Part shown: piece by piece, positions 63,601 through 64,000 of the stretch
Position numbering within the stretch: the stretch's first letter is position 1
Layout: the number at the start of each line of letters is the position of its first letter
Assembly: GCA_036345935.2 (NCBI GenBank)
Contig: JADWOT020000005.1
Location: 1,674,001 to 1,738,000 of the forward strand
Source: Taenia hydatigena
Taxonomy: Eukaryota; Platyhelminthes; Cestoda; Cyclophyllidea; Taeniidae
DNA: 64,000 bases
Direction: 5' to 3'
The notes under the pieces: model-generated
What the model was told of the DNA's origin: nothing
The model's database searches: none
Seen by the model: only the letters and a program-made list of their open reading frames with translations
Translations under genes and position numbers: made by a program

Positions 63601-64000
63601 TTGGAGGCTACTGAGCCCATATTGTATTCCCGTCAAGATCATCGCCTCTAACTATGCATTTTAATAGTTAATACACACCGAACACATTTGCTGGGATGTC
63701 AACAGCCAATGCAGGTAGATCGCCATTGGCTTAATAAATTAAGCCAACAGTGTGCCAAGCCAGCACAACAACGAAGATTCAATTCCCTTATTGTGCTGTT
63801 TTTCACTTCGACTTGTTCAATTTTGCTTTTCCATCCCAATCCTTCAACACTTTTATTGGGACCTACCCTTGCGTTAAACAATGACCAGGACAAAAGCAAC
63901 AACTTTAAATGCATAACTTCTATCTTGTATTGGGCGCTAGTCTACTCGTTTGACACAAAGCTGTGTGTATGTTCGTTAGAGACCCCTGAAACGCAAACGA

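Larger units (their letters stand above)
54270..64000 (-). repeat. Right arm of the large inverted repeat (continues beyond the window)
   Basis: Reverse complement of 36,957-46,682. It begins sharply at 54,270 (TACAAAATCAC) and is still matching at the last base of the window, so its full length is unknown. Relative to the left arm it has five extra bases at about 59,319-59,326 (a TAAGT/GTTAA-type insertion) and scattered single-base differences. Two of these turn a Trp codon into a stop in frames that are open in the left arm (near 58,050 and 59,899). Confidence 0.97.

Noticed and set aside
36957..64000. Whole inverted repeat as one giant transposon with terminal inverted repeats
   Set aside because: No transposase, integrase or polymerase motif is visible in the spacer or arms, the outer ends lie outside the window, and no target-site duplication can be seen.
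1..64000. Ribosomal RNA, spliceosomal RNA, spliced-leader RNA, telomeric repeats or CRISPR arrays
   Set aside because: I looked for characteristic cores by eye and found none. A covariance-model scan would be needed to exclude diverged copies.

Overview
This is eukaryotic DNA, probably from an invertebrate animal. In 64 kb no reading frame exceeds 190 codons, and the longest one is a simple-sequence artefact. There are no operons or ribosome-binding sites. There are microsatellites, decayed tRNA-like sequences, and short open stretches bounded by plausible splice sites. Base composition is AT-rich (about 40% GC by eye) and CpG is not obviously depleted, which would fit a lightly methylated invertebrate such as a parasitic flatworm. 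That assignment is an inference, and no gene names the species. One base (13,335) is ambiguous.

Layout. From 1 to about 5,440 nothing recognisable is seen. From 5,440 to 7,200 lies a compositional island: three decayed tRNA-like sequences, a purine-rich tract, a long interrupted (ACC)n array and a pyrimidine tract. From 7,200 to 32,800 the DNA looks intergenic or intronic, apart from a fourth tRNA-like fragment near 13.15 kb and two weak exon candidates on the minus strand (8.7 and 31.2 kb). From 32.8 to 36.7 kb the plus strand carries two good C2H2 zinc-finger motifs (35.75 and 36.41 kb) and two finger-like, degenerate ones (32.8 and 36.0 kb). They lie in different frames and look like single-finger exons of an unrecognised zinc-finger gene or its remains.

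The dominant structure is a very large inverted repeat. The left arm (36,957-46,682) is about 99% identical to the reverse complement of the right arm (54,270-64,000). Paired positions sum to 100,952 in the inner part and to 100,957 in the outer part, the change being one 5-bp length difference. The arms are separated by a 7,587-bp single-copy spacer (46,683-54,269). The inner junctions are abrupt. The outer end is not reached, because the right arm runs off the window. Each arm carries a degenerate protein-coding-style tandem repeat of 43-45 codons with a 160-codon frame that is open in both copies, and a series of short open frames of unknown nature.

No complete gene can be named. The part most worth following up is the inverted repeat with its internal repeat-protein frame and the adjacent zinc-finger exons. 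The main alternative explanation for the inverted repeat is an assembly join between two haplotypes.
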